Source: Bacteroidales bacterium
Lineage (GTDB): Bacteria; Bacteroidota; Bacteroidia; Bacteroidales; UBA10428
Length of the DNA stretch: 43,366 nt
Direction: 5' to 3'
NCBI GenBank assembly: GCA_016933335.1
Contig: JAFGBD010000016.1
Span: 1-43,366, forward strand
The position numbers and the translations under genes are program-made. The notes under the pieces are model-generated. The model saw nothing but the letters and a program-made list of their open reading frames with translations. It was not told the DNA's origin and did not search any database. This document shows positions 16,935-26,400 of this stretch, in pieces (the stretch's first letter is position 1; each line of letters starts with the position of its first letter).

Positions 16935-17798
16935 ATGAAAACCAGACACTTACATTTTATTATAGCAAGCCTGATTTTATTGACGGATATTAACGCCGTT
17001 ACACCTGAGGAACTTTTTCCCGAATTCAATGACTGGGATCTTAAGATTGATGAGACCGTTTATGTTCCTGAGAATTTGTGGGAACTGATAAACGGCGCAG
17101 CTGAAGCTTATCTGGCTTATGATTTTCAGGATCTGCATATTGGCGAGTATACAAATGCTAAAAATGATATGATTCATGTAGAATTATACAGGCATGGTGA
17201 TCCTGAAAATACTTTTGGCATCTATTCATCTGAACGGATGCCTGACTATCATTTCATCACAGCAGGAACTGAAGGTTATACCAGTTTCGGCGCTTTAAAT
17301 TTTTTTACGGGCAATTATTATGTTAAAATGTTATGGTCGGGTGCTTCGGAAGCAGATGAAAGTTTGCTGATGGAATTTGCCGGAAAGATTGAAGATAAAT
17401 TAAAACAGGAGAACAGATGGCCCGATATCCTGTCATATCTTCCTGAATTAAACAGAATACCAAAATCGGAGGGATACTCCAATGAAAACTTCCTTGGCTA
17501 CAGTTGTTTTCATTCTGCCTTTACAGCCGGATACCGTATTGATAACCGTGAATTCAAACTGTTTATTATTCAGCTGAATGACAGCAATGAGGCAAGACTG
17601 ATGCTTAATGAATATTTTAAAACCATTCATTTCAATGCTTCAGGAACCAAAGATCAGGATCATATTGTTGTGGATCCCTTCTATGGTAAAATGGCAATAG
17701 GCACAAAGGATCATTTCCTTTTTGGTGTCTATAATCTGGATGACGAGCAGTTAATTACTCAATACCTTGATCAGCTGAGGAGAAATATCAGGTTCTGA
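16935..17798 (+). CDS. DUF6599-like exported protein
   Basis: A 287-residue protein with a signal peptide (MKTRHLHFIIASLILLTDINA). The mature part begins with EELFPEFNDWDLK, then VPENLWELINGAAEAYLAYDF and HVELYRHGDPENTFGIYSSER, the pattern I associate with the DUF6599 family (Tyr/Asn-rich first motif, INGAAE, AFGIYSSER). No catalytic residues can be named. It sits directly behind the Tat-exported iron-sulfur reductase and is probably a periplasmic partner of it. The DUF6599 name is from memory of the motif pattern, so the family call is moderate; export is clear. Confidence 0.78.
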   Translation: MKTRHLHFIIASLILLTDINAVTPEELFPEFNDWDLKIDETVYVPENLWELINGAAEAYLAYDFQDLHIGEYTNAKNDMIHVELYRHGDPENTFGIYSSERMPDYHFITAGTEGYTSFGALNFFTGNYYVKMLWSGASEADESLLMEFAGKIEDKLKQENRWPDILSYLPELNRIPKSEGYSNENFLGYSCFHSAFTAGYRIDNREFKLFIIQLNDSNEARLMLNEYFKTIHFNASGTKDQDHIVVDPFYGKMAIGTKDHFLFGVYNLDDEQLITQYLDQLRRNIRF

Positions 17799-17858
17799 AT
17801 CATTCGTAATTATTCTATCCAGGCCGGATTGATATTTTTGTTTAAACGGGATTAATAC

Positions 17859-19637
17859 TCACTTGTATAGCGGACCGTAGGTTTTACAGGCAAGATAATC
17901 AGAACCTTCTTTATCCATCCCGAATGAGTTCCATGCACTGGGTCTGAATATTTTTTCTTCAGGTACATTGTGCATACAAACAGGTATTCTGAGCATAGAG
18001 GCGACCGTGATCAGATCAGCTCCGATATGTCCGTAACCAATAGCACCATGGTTTGCTCCCCAGTTAGCCATCACTGTATAAGCATCTCTGAAGGCTCCTT
18101 TCCCGGTAATTCTGGGGACGAACCAGGTCGTAGGCCAGGTCATATCGGTACGTTTGTCCAGGATTTCATGTATTTCCGGATCAATGTCAATGGTATTACC
18201 TTCCGCAATTTGAAGTACCGGTCCAAGGTCTTTCACCCAGTTTATCCGTGACATGGTTACAGGCATTCCCCCTCTTGTAAGATAACGGGTTGAATATCCT
18301 CCGCCCCTGAAATATTCCAGAACAGCAGGGCACCATTCCGTTGCATCCAGGCATTTTTGCACCTCTTCGGCGGTAATATTCCAGAATGGTTTCATGACAG
18401 GATTGCCTTTTGAATCACTCTGTTGTCCGGTGCCATCAAGAGCTGCGGGCCCTGAATTTATCAGGTGGATGATTCCGTTTTCTGAAAGTCCGCTTAATTT
18501 TTTGCCTGTTACACGTTTAACGGCTTCCGGGCTCCAGAATGTACGTACATCGGCAAAGATCTGGGCGGTACCGGTTAACAGGTGTCCAAAAAGCATTGAG
18601 ATGCCGTTTAATGAATCGTTTTCAGTAGCGACAATAAATGGCTGTCTGATCCCATTCCAGTCAAAAGAACTGTTAAGTATGGCTTCGAGAAAATCGCCGT
18701 TGGGGAAATAATCTGTCCATTGACGCTGTCCCTGAAAACCTGCAGCTATCGCATTATGTCCCAGGGCTTCTTCACCATAACCGATATCAGCCAGCTTTGG
18801 ATTACCAATCATTAAATCACGTGCCACAAGGGTCATTTTTACAACAAATTCCCAGTCGCGGTCCTTCTGGTCAGGTGATTTCCTTTTTTCAGCCGGATTT
18901 TTGTCGAGACCTTCCCTGCAGTGTTTCTTAACCCATGCAAGTGCTTTTTTAAATTCTTCCCTGTCGTAAATCTCCTGATTGATCCTCCTGATAAACTCAG
19001 ACATATCAACGTATTCATTTCTCATTCCCAGATAGTTCTGGAAAAATTCCTCGGTTATGACCGATCCGGCGATACCCATTGAAACACCGCCCATTGACAG
19101 ATATGATTTACCGTGCAACGTGGCAACAGCGAGACCTGCTTTTGCAAAACGCAGAAGTCCTTGCTGAACATCAGAGGGGATGGAGGTGTCACCTGCATCC
19201 TGGACATCCCTCCCATAAATTCCGAATGCAGGTATTCCTTTCTGTGTGTGTCCGGCCAGAGCTGCAGCCAAATATACTGCTCCGGGCCTTTCAGTGCCGT
19301 TAAATCCCCAGATGGCTTTTGGTATATGAGGATCCATATCAATGGTTTCTGTTCCGTAGCACCAGCAAGGAGTAACAGTCAGAGATACAGCAACACCTTC
19401 TTTTCTGAACTTTTCCGCTGTCTGAGCTGCTTCTGCCACGCCACCTATGCATGTATCGGCAATAACACACTCTACTCTGCTTCCATCAGGATGCCTGAGA
19501 TTATCACTCAGAAAACCGGCAACATTTTTTGCCATATCCATGGTCTGGTTTTCAAGAGATTCTCGCACACCTCCTAATCTGCCGTCGATTGCAGGTCTGA
19601 TACCTATCCTGGGTAATTCACCATTTAGTCTGTTCAT
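17859..19637 (-). CDS. fucI: L-fucose isomerase
   Basis: Converts L-fucose to L-fuculose (and often D-arabinose to D-ribulose), Mn-dependent. The 592-residue length matches E. coli FucI (591). Landmarks include [20 protein letters not shown] at the N-terminus, [15 protein letters not shown], the active-site [15 protein letters not shown] (E339, matching E. coli E337), [14 protein letters not shown] (D363, matching D361), and the C-terminal [16 protein letters not shown] with the third metal-binding His. No fuculokinase, aldolase, permease or fucosidase gene is adjacent, so the rest of the pathway must be elsewhere. A TATATTCG -7-like sequence (minus strand, 19672-19665) lies before the ATG. 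Confidence 0.96.
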   Translation of the reverse strand: MNRLNGELPRIGIRPAIDGRLGGVRESLENQTMDMAKNVAGFLSDNLRHPDGSRVECVIADTCIGGVAEAAQTAEKFRKEGVAVSLTVTPCWCYGTETIDMDPHIPKAIWGFNGTERPGAVYLAAALAGHTQKGIPAFGIYGRDVQDAGDTSIPSDVQQGLLRFAKAGLAVATLHGKSYLSMGGVSMGIAGSVITEEFFQNYLGMRNEYVDMSEFIRRINQEIYDREEFKKALAWVKKHCREGLDKNPAEKRKSPDQKDRDWEFVVKMTLVARDLMIGNPKLADIGYGEEALGHNAIAAGFQGQRQWTDYFPNGDFLEAILNSSFDWNGIRQPFIVATENDSLNGISMLFGHLLTGTAQIFADVRTFWSPEAVKRVTGKKLSGLSENGIIHLINSGPAALDGTGQQSDSKGNPVMKPFWNITAEEVQKCLDATEWCPAVLEYFRGGGYSTRYLTRGGMPVTMSRINWVKDLGPVLQIAEGNTIDIDPEIHEILDKRTDMTWPTTWFVPRITGKGAFRDAYTVMANWGANHGAIGYGHIGADLITVASMLRIPVCMHNVPEEKIFRPSAWNSFGMDKEGSDYLACKTYGPLYK

Positions 19638-19759
19638 ATGCTGCTTTATTATAATATATTTTCGAATATATGATTTTATTAGTGAAACTCAAATTTTAGA
19701 AGTGCAACGCATCTGGATTTGTACATTGAACAACTTAACGTTGGTGATCTCATAACTTG

Positions 19760-19775
19760 TCCCGATTTACCGGGA
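19760..19775. repeat. Small GC-rich hairpin downstream of uvrB
   Basis: TCCCG-ATTTAC-CGGGA: perfect 5-bp arms with a 6-base loop, in the 227-bp gap between the uvrB 3' end and the fucI start. No T-tract follows on either strand. It may be an RNA-end structure or a stray copy of a dispersed repeat. Confidence 0.3.
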
Positions 19776-19864
19776 GCTGCAGGATTAATCGTGATAAAAT
19801 CGGAGGGCATATTATCATTGATCCGCAAAACTCAAATCTTAGTTATATTCCGGAAGTTTCTTCA

Positions 19865-21877
19865 TTATTTCTCCCTCAGCAGTTTCTGATAAGCATACAT
19901 TTCATCCCTCAATCTCGCCGCTTCAATGAAGTTCAGTTCACCAGCAGCTTTTTCCATTGCTTTTCTTGTGTTTTCCACGGCTTTATGCAACGCTGCTTCA
20001 TTCATATATTGCACGACAGGATCAGCGGCCACATCAATTTTCTCAGGTTCCACATACGCCCTTCCTGTTCCGGTTTTCATTCTGACCTGTTTCATAATGT
20101 TTGAAGCTGCCTTGAATATTTGCTGTGGTGTGATGTTGTTTTTTTCATTATAGGCCAGTTGCCGTTCACGCCGTCTGTTGGTTTCATCAATTGTTTTTTG
20201 CATGGACTGTGTGATGTTATCTGCATACATGATGACCAGTCCATTGATATTGCGGGCTGCTCTTCCGGCTGTTTGCGTCAGTGACCTTACAGAACGCAGG
20301 AAGCCCTCCTTATCAGCATCAAGTATTGCGACCATGGATACCTCGGGGAGATCCAGTCCCTCTCTGAGCAGATTTACGCCTACAAGCACATCAAATGAAC
20401 CGTTTCTCAAGCCTTCCATTATTTCGATACGGTCCAGTGTGTCCACATCTGAATGAATATATCTGCATCTGACATTGTACCTGAGCAGATAACCGGTAAG
20501 TTCTTCGGCCATTCGTTTTGTTAAGGTTGTAACCAGTACCCTTTCATTGTTTCCGGCACACCGGTTTATTTCTTTCAGCAAATCATCTATCTGGTTGATA
20601 CTGGACCTGACTTCAATTACAGGATCCAGCAGGCCGGTAGGTCTTAAGAGCTGTTCAACTATTACGCCTTCACAGCGTTCAAGCTCAAAATCAGCAGGTG
20701 TGGCGCTGACAAAAATTGTCTGTACGGTTAATTGCTCAAATTCTTCGAATTTAAGAGGTCTGTTATCCAGTGCAGCCGGAAGACGGAAACCATACTCGAC
20801 CAGCGTTTGTTTTCGTGAATGATCACCACCGTACATCGCCCTTATCTGGGGAATGGTAACATGACTTTCATCAATGATCATTAAAAAATCTTCAGGAAAG
20901 TAATCAAGCAGGCAGAAGGGTCTGATTCCTGGCGGCCGGCCGTCAAAATAGCGTGAGTAATTTTCAATTCCGGGACAATAGCCAAGTTCTCTTATCATTT
21001 CAAGATCATATGTTACTCTCTCCTGCAGTCTTTTGGACTCCTGTATTTTACCGAGCTCCGTGAAGTATTCGACCTGTTTAAACATGTCGTTTTCAATTTG
21101 TTTCAGGGCATTCTGCATTCTGTATTTTGCCGTAATAAAAATATTTGCAGGAAAAACCATGACCTGTTCATGAGTTTCCAATACCTGTCCGTTTTCAGTA
21201 TTAATCGACTGAATTTCTTCAATCTCGTCTCCCCAGAAATGAAACCGGTATGCATAATCATTGTATGCTAGAAAAACATCCACTGTATCTCCGCCGACAC
21301 GGAAATTTCCGCGGCTGAAATTCAGTTCGTCTCTTGAATACATACTGTCCACCAGTTTCCTGAGGAACAGGTTACGGCTGATATGTTGTCCCTGCCGGAC
21401 GGAGATGGTATTGCTGTAAAAATCGTCAGGATTACCGATACCGTAAAGGCATGATACCGATGAAACAACGATGATATCTCTTCTGCCTGATAAAAGTGAA
21501 GAGGTTGTGCTTAATCTGAGTTTTTCTATCTCGTCGTTAATGGATAAATCTTTCTCAATGTAAGTGTCTGTCACTGGAAGATAGGCTTCCGGCTGGTAAT
21601 AATCATAATAAGAGACAAAATATTCTACAGCATTTTCAGGGAAAAATTGTTTGAATTCTCCAAATAATTGAGCAGCAAGGGTTTTATTATGACTCAGAAC
21701 CAGGGTCGGACGATCAACTTTTTCAATGACATTTGCAATTGTAAATGTTTTACCGGATCCTGTCACACCAAGAAGGGTCTGAAAGGGTAATCCCCTTTTC
21801 AGTCCGTCGGCCAGCTGTCTGATAGCATCTGGCTGATCACCGGTCGGAATAAAATCGGATGTCAGCTTAAATGGCAT
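19865..21877 (-). CDS. uvrB: Excinuclease ABC subunit B
   Basis: The damage-verification helicase-like subunit of nucleotide excision repair, which loads onto DNA with UvrA and recruits UvrC. The 670-residue protein has Walker A (LLGVTGSGKTFT), the DNA-inserting beta-hairpin (YYDYYQPEAYLP), the Walker B/DExx motif MIIDESHVTIPQ, motif V/VI (LREGLDLPEVSMV, QTAGRAARN), and a C-terminal UVR domain (NFIEAARLRDEMYAYQKLL) that contacts UvrC. Length and ATG start are standard. A TAAATTTG -7 element lies 20 bases upstream. It stands alone between fucI and the divergent cyclase gene. Confidence 0.98.
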   Translation of the reverse strand: MPFKLTSDFIPTGDQPDAIRQLADGLKRGLPFQTLLGVTGSGKTFTIANVIEKVDRPTLVLSHNKTLAAQLFGEFKQFFPENAVEYFVSYYDYYQPEAYLPVTDTYIEKDLSINDEIEKLRLSTTSSLLSGRRDIIVVSSVSCLYGIGNPDDFYSNTISVRQGQHISRNLFLRKLVDSMYSRDELNFSRGNFRVGGDTVDVFLAYNDYAYRFHFWGDEIEEIQSINTENGQVLETHEQVMVFPANIFITAKYRMQNALKQIENDMFKQVEYFTELGKIQESKRLQERVTYDLEMIRELGYCPGIENYSRYFDGRPPGIRPFCLLDYFPEDFLMIIDESHVTIPQIRAMYGGDHSRKQTLVEYGFRLPAALDNRPLKFEEFEQLTVQTIFVSATPADFELERCEGVIVEQLLRPTGLLDPVIEVRSSINQIDDLLKEINRCAGNNERVLVTTLTKRMAEELTGYLLRYNVRCRYIHSDVDTLDRIEIMEGLRNGSFDVLVGVNLLREGLDLPEVSMVAILDADKEGFLRSVRSLTQTAGRAARNINGLVIMYADNITQSMQKTIDETNRRRERQLAYNEKNNITPQQIFKAASNIMKQVRMKTGTGRAYVEPEKIDVAADPVVQYMNEAALHKAVENTRKAMEKAAGELNFIEAARLRDEMYAYQKLLREK

Positions 21878-21896
21878 TCAAATAAATTAACCATGG

Positions 21897-21904
21897 CAAA
21901 TTTA
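21897..21904 (-). promoter_or_regulatory. Likely -7 element of uvrB
   Basis: TAAATTTG on the minus strand, 20 bases before the uvrB ATG, identical to the -7 boxes of ribF, ruvC and purB. No TTTG at the proper -33 distance was found. Confidence 0.4.
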
Positions 21905-22042
21905 AACAAAAATGGATGTGCTCACGTATCATAGACCATGATGATAATTGTTAATGAAATGCTAATAAATATTTTATTAAAAAAATACGATTAAAATTCG
22001 TAATATTAACCTTATGATCAGATAAAATAATTCGGTATTAAC

Positions 22043-23440
22043 ATGGATGGAGTAAAGAGGAAGACCAGTTTCCTGAAGCACATAGCAGAACTGATATCAC
22101 AGAACAAAACGCTTGTAACTGAGAATGAAAAACTTATCAGGCAAAACGAACAATTATTGCAGGAAATTGAAAAGTATAAACAGCAGCTTGATAAAAGCAA
22201 CATCAGTAAAAAGCAGATCAATACAGATCGTATTCCGAAAATTCTGAAATATAAGGTTTCCACGGTTCTTTATGCCGAGGCACAGGGTTTCTCAGAAATA
22301 CAGGACGATATGGATACCAATGCCCTTGTCGACAACCTGGATGAAATCTTTTTGCAGCTGAATACGGTTATTGCCAAATACGAAATCAAAAATCTGAAGA
22401 CCATTGGTGATACCATTATGTGCGTGGGAGGAATTCCGAAAAAGAATATCACAAATCCACTTGAAGTTGTTTTAGCCGCAGTGGAAATGCAATACTACAT
22501 CATGGATATTCAGCGATCTTATTCAGACAGTAAAATCTGGAAACTTAGAATTGGAATACATACCGGACCTCTGGTTGCAACAGTGACCGGAAGGAAGAAG
22601 CTTAACTATGAAGTCAAGGGAGATACTGTTAACCTGGCTGCCCGTATTCGTTCTTTCTGTGAAGACGGTAAAATCATAATTTCAGCCACAACATATGAAA
22701 TAGTAAAGGATTTATTCAATTGCGAATATTTTGGGAAGCTGCCGGTTAAATACAAGGGAGACATACAGCTTTATATGGTCAAGGGAATCAAACCGGATTT
22801 TTCTCTGCAGCATAAGGGACTTATCCCCAACAAACAATACAGCATTCGCTTTGGGTTGATCCAGTTTATGGATTTGCAGGAACTGATACTTGACAAGCTT
22901 GAGAAGGAATTGCCAAAATCACTGTATTACCATAACGTAAAACATACTGTGGATGTTGTTACCCAGGTGGAGTTAATAGGTCTTGGAGAAGGAGTATCGG
23001 ATGAGGAACTTCTGATACTTAAGACAGCTGCATTATTCCATGATACCGGGCATACAATCGGTTATGATAATCACGAATACAACAGTACTTTGATCGCCAG
23101 GGAAATTCTTCCCGATTATTATTACACACAGTCTCAGATTGAGCAGATCTGCAATCTGATTATGGCCACAAAACTTCCCCCAAATCCGAAGGATAAGCTT
23201 GAAGAGATCATTTGCGATGCTGATCTTGATTATCTTGGCAGAAGTGATATGATACCGGTATCCAATACCCTGTTTATGGAATTAAAGGAGCAGGATAAGA
23301 TCGGTGATATCAATGAATGGAACAAACTGCAAATAAAATTCATATCTGGGCATCAGTATTTTACCTATACTGCCCGAAACTTAAGGGAGGTAAACAAACA
23401 AATGCAGATAGATAGGATTGCCAGCCTTATTGATGAGTAA
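22043..23440 (+). CDS. Class III nucleotide cyclase fused to an HD phosphohydrolase domain
   Basis: A 465-residue cytoplasmic signalling protein. Residues 10-55 form a coiled coil (NEKLIRQNEQLLQEIEKY). Residues 68-250 match a class III adenylate/guanylate cyclase: STVLYAEAQGFSEI, KTIGDTIMCVGG and LNYEVKGDTVNLAARI. The second metal Asp (D123), transition-state Asn (N197) and Arg (R201) are present, but the first metal ligand, normally Asp, is E79. K119 and E190 at the base-reading positions lean towards ATP. Residues 275-460 are an HD domain: YYHNVKHTVDV (H301), LFHDTGH (H333, D334) and ICDADLDYLG (D392/D394). The YHNxxHxxDV and HDxxH patterns recall cyclic nucleotide phosphodiesterases. One chain could therefore make and hydrolyse a cyclic nucleotide; that is inference. 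Its last 14 bases overlap the 3' end of the convergent hybrid kinase gene. Confidence 0.88.
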   Translation: MDGVKRKTSFLKHIAELISQNKTLVTENEKLIRQNEQLLQEIEKYKQQLDKSNISKKQINTDRIPKILKYKVSTVLYAEAQGFSEIQDDMDTNALVDNLDEIFLQLNTVIAKYEIKNLKTIGDTIMCVGGIPKKNITNPLEVVLAAVEMQYYIMDIQRSYSDSKIWKLRIGIHTGPLVATVTGRKKLNYEVKGDTVNLAARIRSFCEDGKIIISATTYEIVKDLFNCEYFGKLPVKYKGDIQLYMVKGIKPDFSLQHKGLIPNKQYSIRFGLIQFMDLQELILDKLEKELPKSLYYHNVKHTVDVVTQVELIGLGEGVSDEELLILKTAALFHDTGHTIGYDNHEYNSTLIAREILPDYYYTQSQIEQICNLIMATKLPPNPKDKLEEIICDADLDYLGRSDMIPVSNTLFMELKEQDKIGDINEWNKLQIKFISGHQYFTYTARNLREVNKQMQIDRIASLIDE

Positions 23441-26400
23441 CTAAATACCGGGCTAATTTTTCAATAAGAATCTTTACCTGAATGGGTTTTGTCATATAGT
23501 CGTCGAAACCGGCTTTCATGATCTCCTGCTCCTCATTGATCATGGCATATGCAGTCTGGGCAATCACAGGAAGGGATTGATTGTATTCTTTTATAATTTT
23601 TGTTGCTTCAATCCCATTCATTTCCGGCAGTTTGATATCCATCAGAACCAGATCGAAAGCGTATTTCCCGTTTGTACAAAATTGTACAGCTGACAGTCCG
23701 TCTTCAGCCCGGATGACTCTCAGACCTGTTTTATTTAACATGGCTTTCAGTACCTTAAAGTTGGAATCTTCGTCTTCAACAAGTAAAATGGTTTTGTCTT
23801 TCCAGTCAGGCAATACCTCTTCAGGTTTCGGTTCTTTTTCCTTGCCTCCGGCCTTTGAACCTGAGATAACAAGGGGCAGGTCAAAAAAGAATAGCGAACC
23901 TTTGCCGATTTCTGACTCCACCGACATTTTACCACCCAGCAGCCTGGCAAGATTGGAGGAGATTGAAAGACCCAGACCCGTTCCGGGATAAATCTTTGTT
24001 TTATCTTCCTCTATTTTCCTGAACCTGTCAAATACAACGCCAATGTTTTCCCTGGCTATTCCGATACCGGTATCTTTCATGTAAAACCGGATGATATTTT
24101 TATCCTTCATTAACCGGTAACCCATTTCTATGGTTCCTGATTTTGTAAATTTGCTGGCGTTGCTGAACAGGTTATTAAAGATTTGTTCGAGCCTGAAAGG
24201 ATCTGAGACAATTTCCAGATCTTTATCAGGACTGTCAAGGTATAATTGCAATTGCGTTTTGTTCTTTTCAATATTGTTGAGATTTACATGCTGTGACTGA
24301 TAAGTCTTAAAAAGACCCTGTAAAAATTCGTTAACGAAAAAGGCTTTCGGATGAATTTCAATCTGATTGGCCTCAATTTTTGATATATCGATGATATCAT
24401 TTATCAGCTGCAATAACGCATAGCTGTTTGTTTTAATAATGTCATTGATATGCTGCTGTTCATCTTTTTCGAATTCTTCGCTGGCAACCAGATCTGTAAA
24501 TCCGACAATTGCATTCAGAGGGGTGCGGATTTCATGACTCATGTTGGCCAAAAAAGCAGATTTTAACTTATCACTTTCTTCCGCTTTCATTTTTGCTTTT
24601 TCAAGATCCTTTGTCCGTTCAGAAACGAGTCTTTCCAGATGTAACCGGTGTTGCTCCAGTTCTTTGTTTTGTAATGCAATCTTATTGCTTTGCTGTATCA
24701 GCTTTTCATTATGATTTTCAATATCGACTTTTTGCCGTTCAAGTATTTCATTGGCGTTTGTCAGATCTGCTGTTTTTTGTCTGACAACCTTTAACAACCG
24801 TACTTCATTTCTGCGTATTATCCTGATGCGGAGCCGGTAAACAGCTATCATTAAGGCAATTGCCAGTAGGATTAAGGAGACAATGAACCACCATTGCTTC
24901 CAGAATGGTGCAGGAACCACCAGCCTGACAGCAATACTGTTCTCAGTCCAGTTCCTGTCCAGGTGAGCCCCCTGTACTTTAAAAAGGTACTCACCCGGAG
25001 GCAGGGTTGTATAAGTGGCATAATGACGGTTTCTGGAATAGATCCAGTCGTTGTCAAGATTCTCCAGCATATACCTGTACTGGTTGTTAATGGGATCGGT
25101 ATAATCAAGCATTGAGAAGTTGAACGAGATATACCTGTCTTCTTTACCCAGCATGATTTCCTGGTATTCTGAGATGTCTGCAGTCAGTATGTGGTCAAAC
25201 ACCTGAACGGATGTAACAATGACAGGAGCAACATAGTCTTTCTTGTAAGTACTGTCAGGATTAAAACAGTTCAGTCCGTTGCTGCCCCCAAAATACATCA
25301 TTCCGTTTTTACTTTTACAAAAGGCATTTATTTCAAATACCTTTCCCTGCAGTCCATAAGATTCATTAAAACTCACAAATGATTCATCTGCTGGATCATA
25401 TTTTGTTATTCCATCATGAGTTCCCATCCACAGGTTTCCGGATTTATCTTCCAGAATGCTGTATATCGTGTTAGAAGGCAGACCCTGGGCTTTACCGACA
25501 TGGATAAAACTGCCGGTTGCAGGATCATACCTGTTTAAACCCTCCGATTTGGTGCCAATCCAGATATTACCTTTGGTATCCTCATAAACCGATCTTATCA
25601 TGTTACCGCTGATACTCTTCTTGTTGTCCGGAATTTCCAGGTAACGGGTCAGTGAGTCATTTACCGGATCGTATTTAAACAGTCCGTTCTGGCTAGTTCC
25701 TATCCATAAAAGATTGTCACTATCCCTGAAAATACGGGTGATTCTGTATGTATTGTTGTCAAAGAGCACCTTATGTCTTGAGGATAATTTTTCGATATGT
25801 TGTTTCAACGGATCGAAAATATATACTCCGGATGATATGCTGCCTATCCAGATTCTGCCCTTATTATCCTGTTCAAGGCAGGTCGGATTAATATTCCCGT
25901 AATGCTCAAAAGACTGGTTATGTTTATTGAATTTATCAATTCCCACCGGTGTTGCCAGCCATAAATTTCCTCTGTCATCATCAAGAATATATTCGATCCT
26001 GTTGCTAACAATGCTGTTACTGTTCCGGGGGTTATTCCTGAAATATCTGAACGCTCCGGTTTCCGGATCATAACGGTTAAGGCCGCCTTCTTTTGTTCCG
26101 ATCCAGATGAGATGATCAGAATCTTCTATAACTGAAAGCACAAAGTTGTTGCTTAATCCTTTGCCGCTGCCCGGATATTCCTGGATTAATCCAAATACTT
26201 CCTGGCGCCGGTCATAGATCTGGATACCCTGAAATTTGGTACCAATCCATACAAGTCCCGATCTGTCTTCACATACATCACGGATCGAATTACTTTTCAG
26301 TCCGTTCAGCTGTAGCTGGTTTGCATCCAGGTAAGTAAATTTTTTCTGTTTCAGATCAATAATGACAAGCCCGTCACTTGCCGTTCCTGCCCACAGGATT

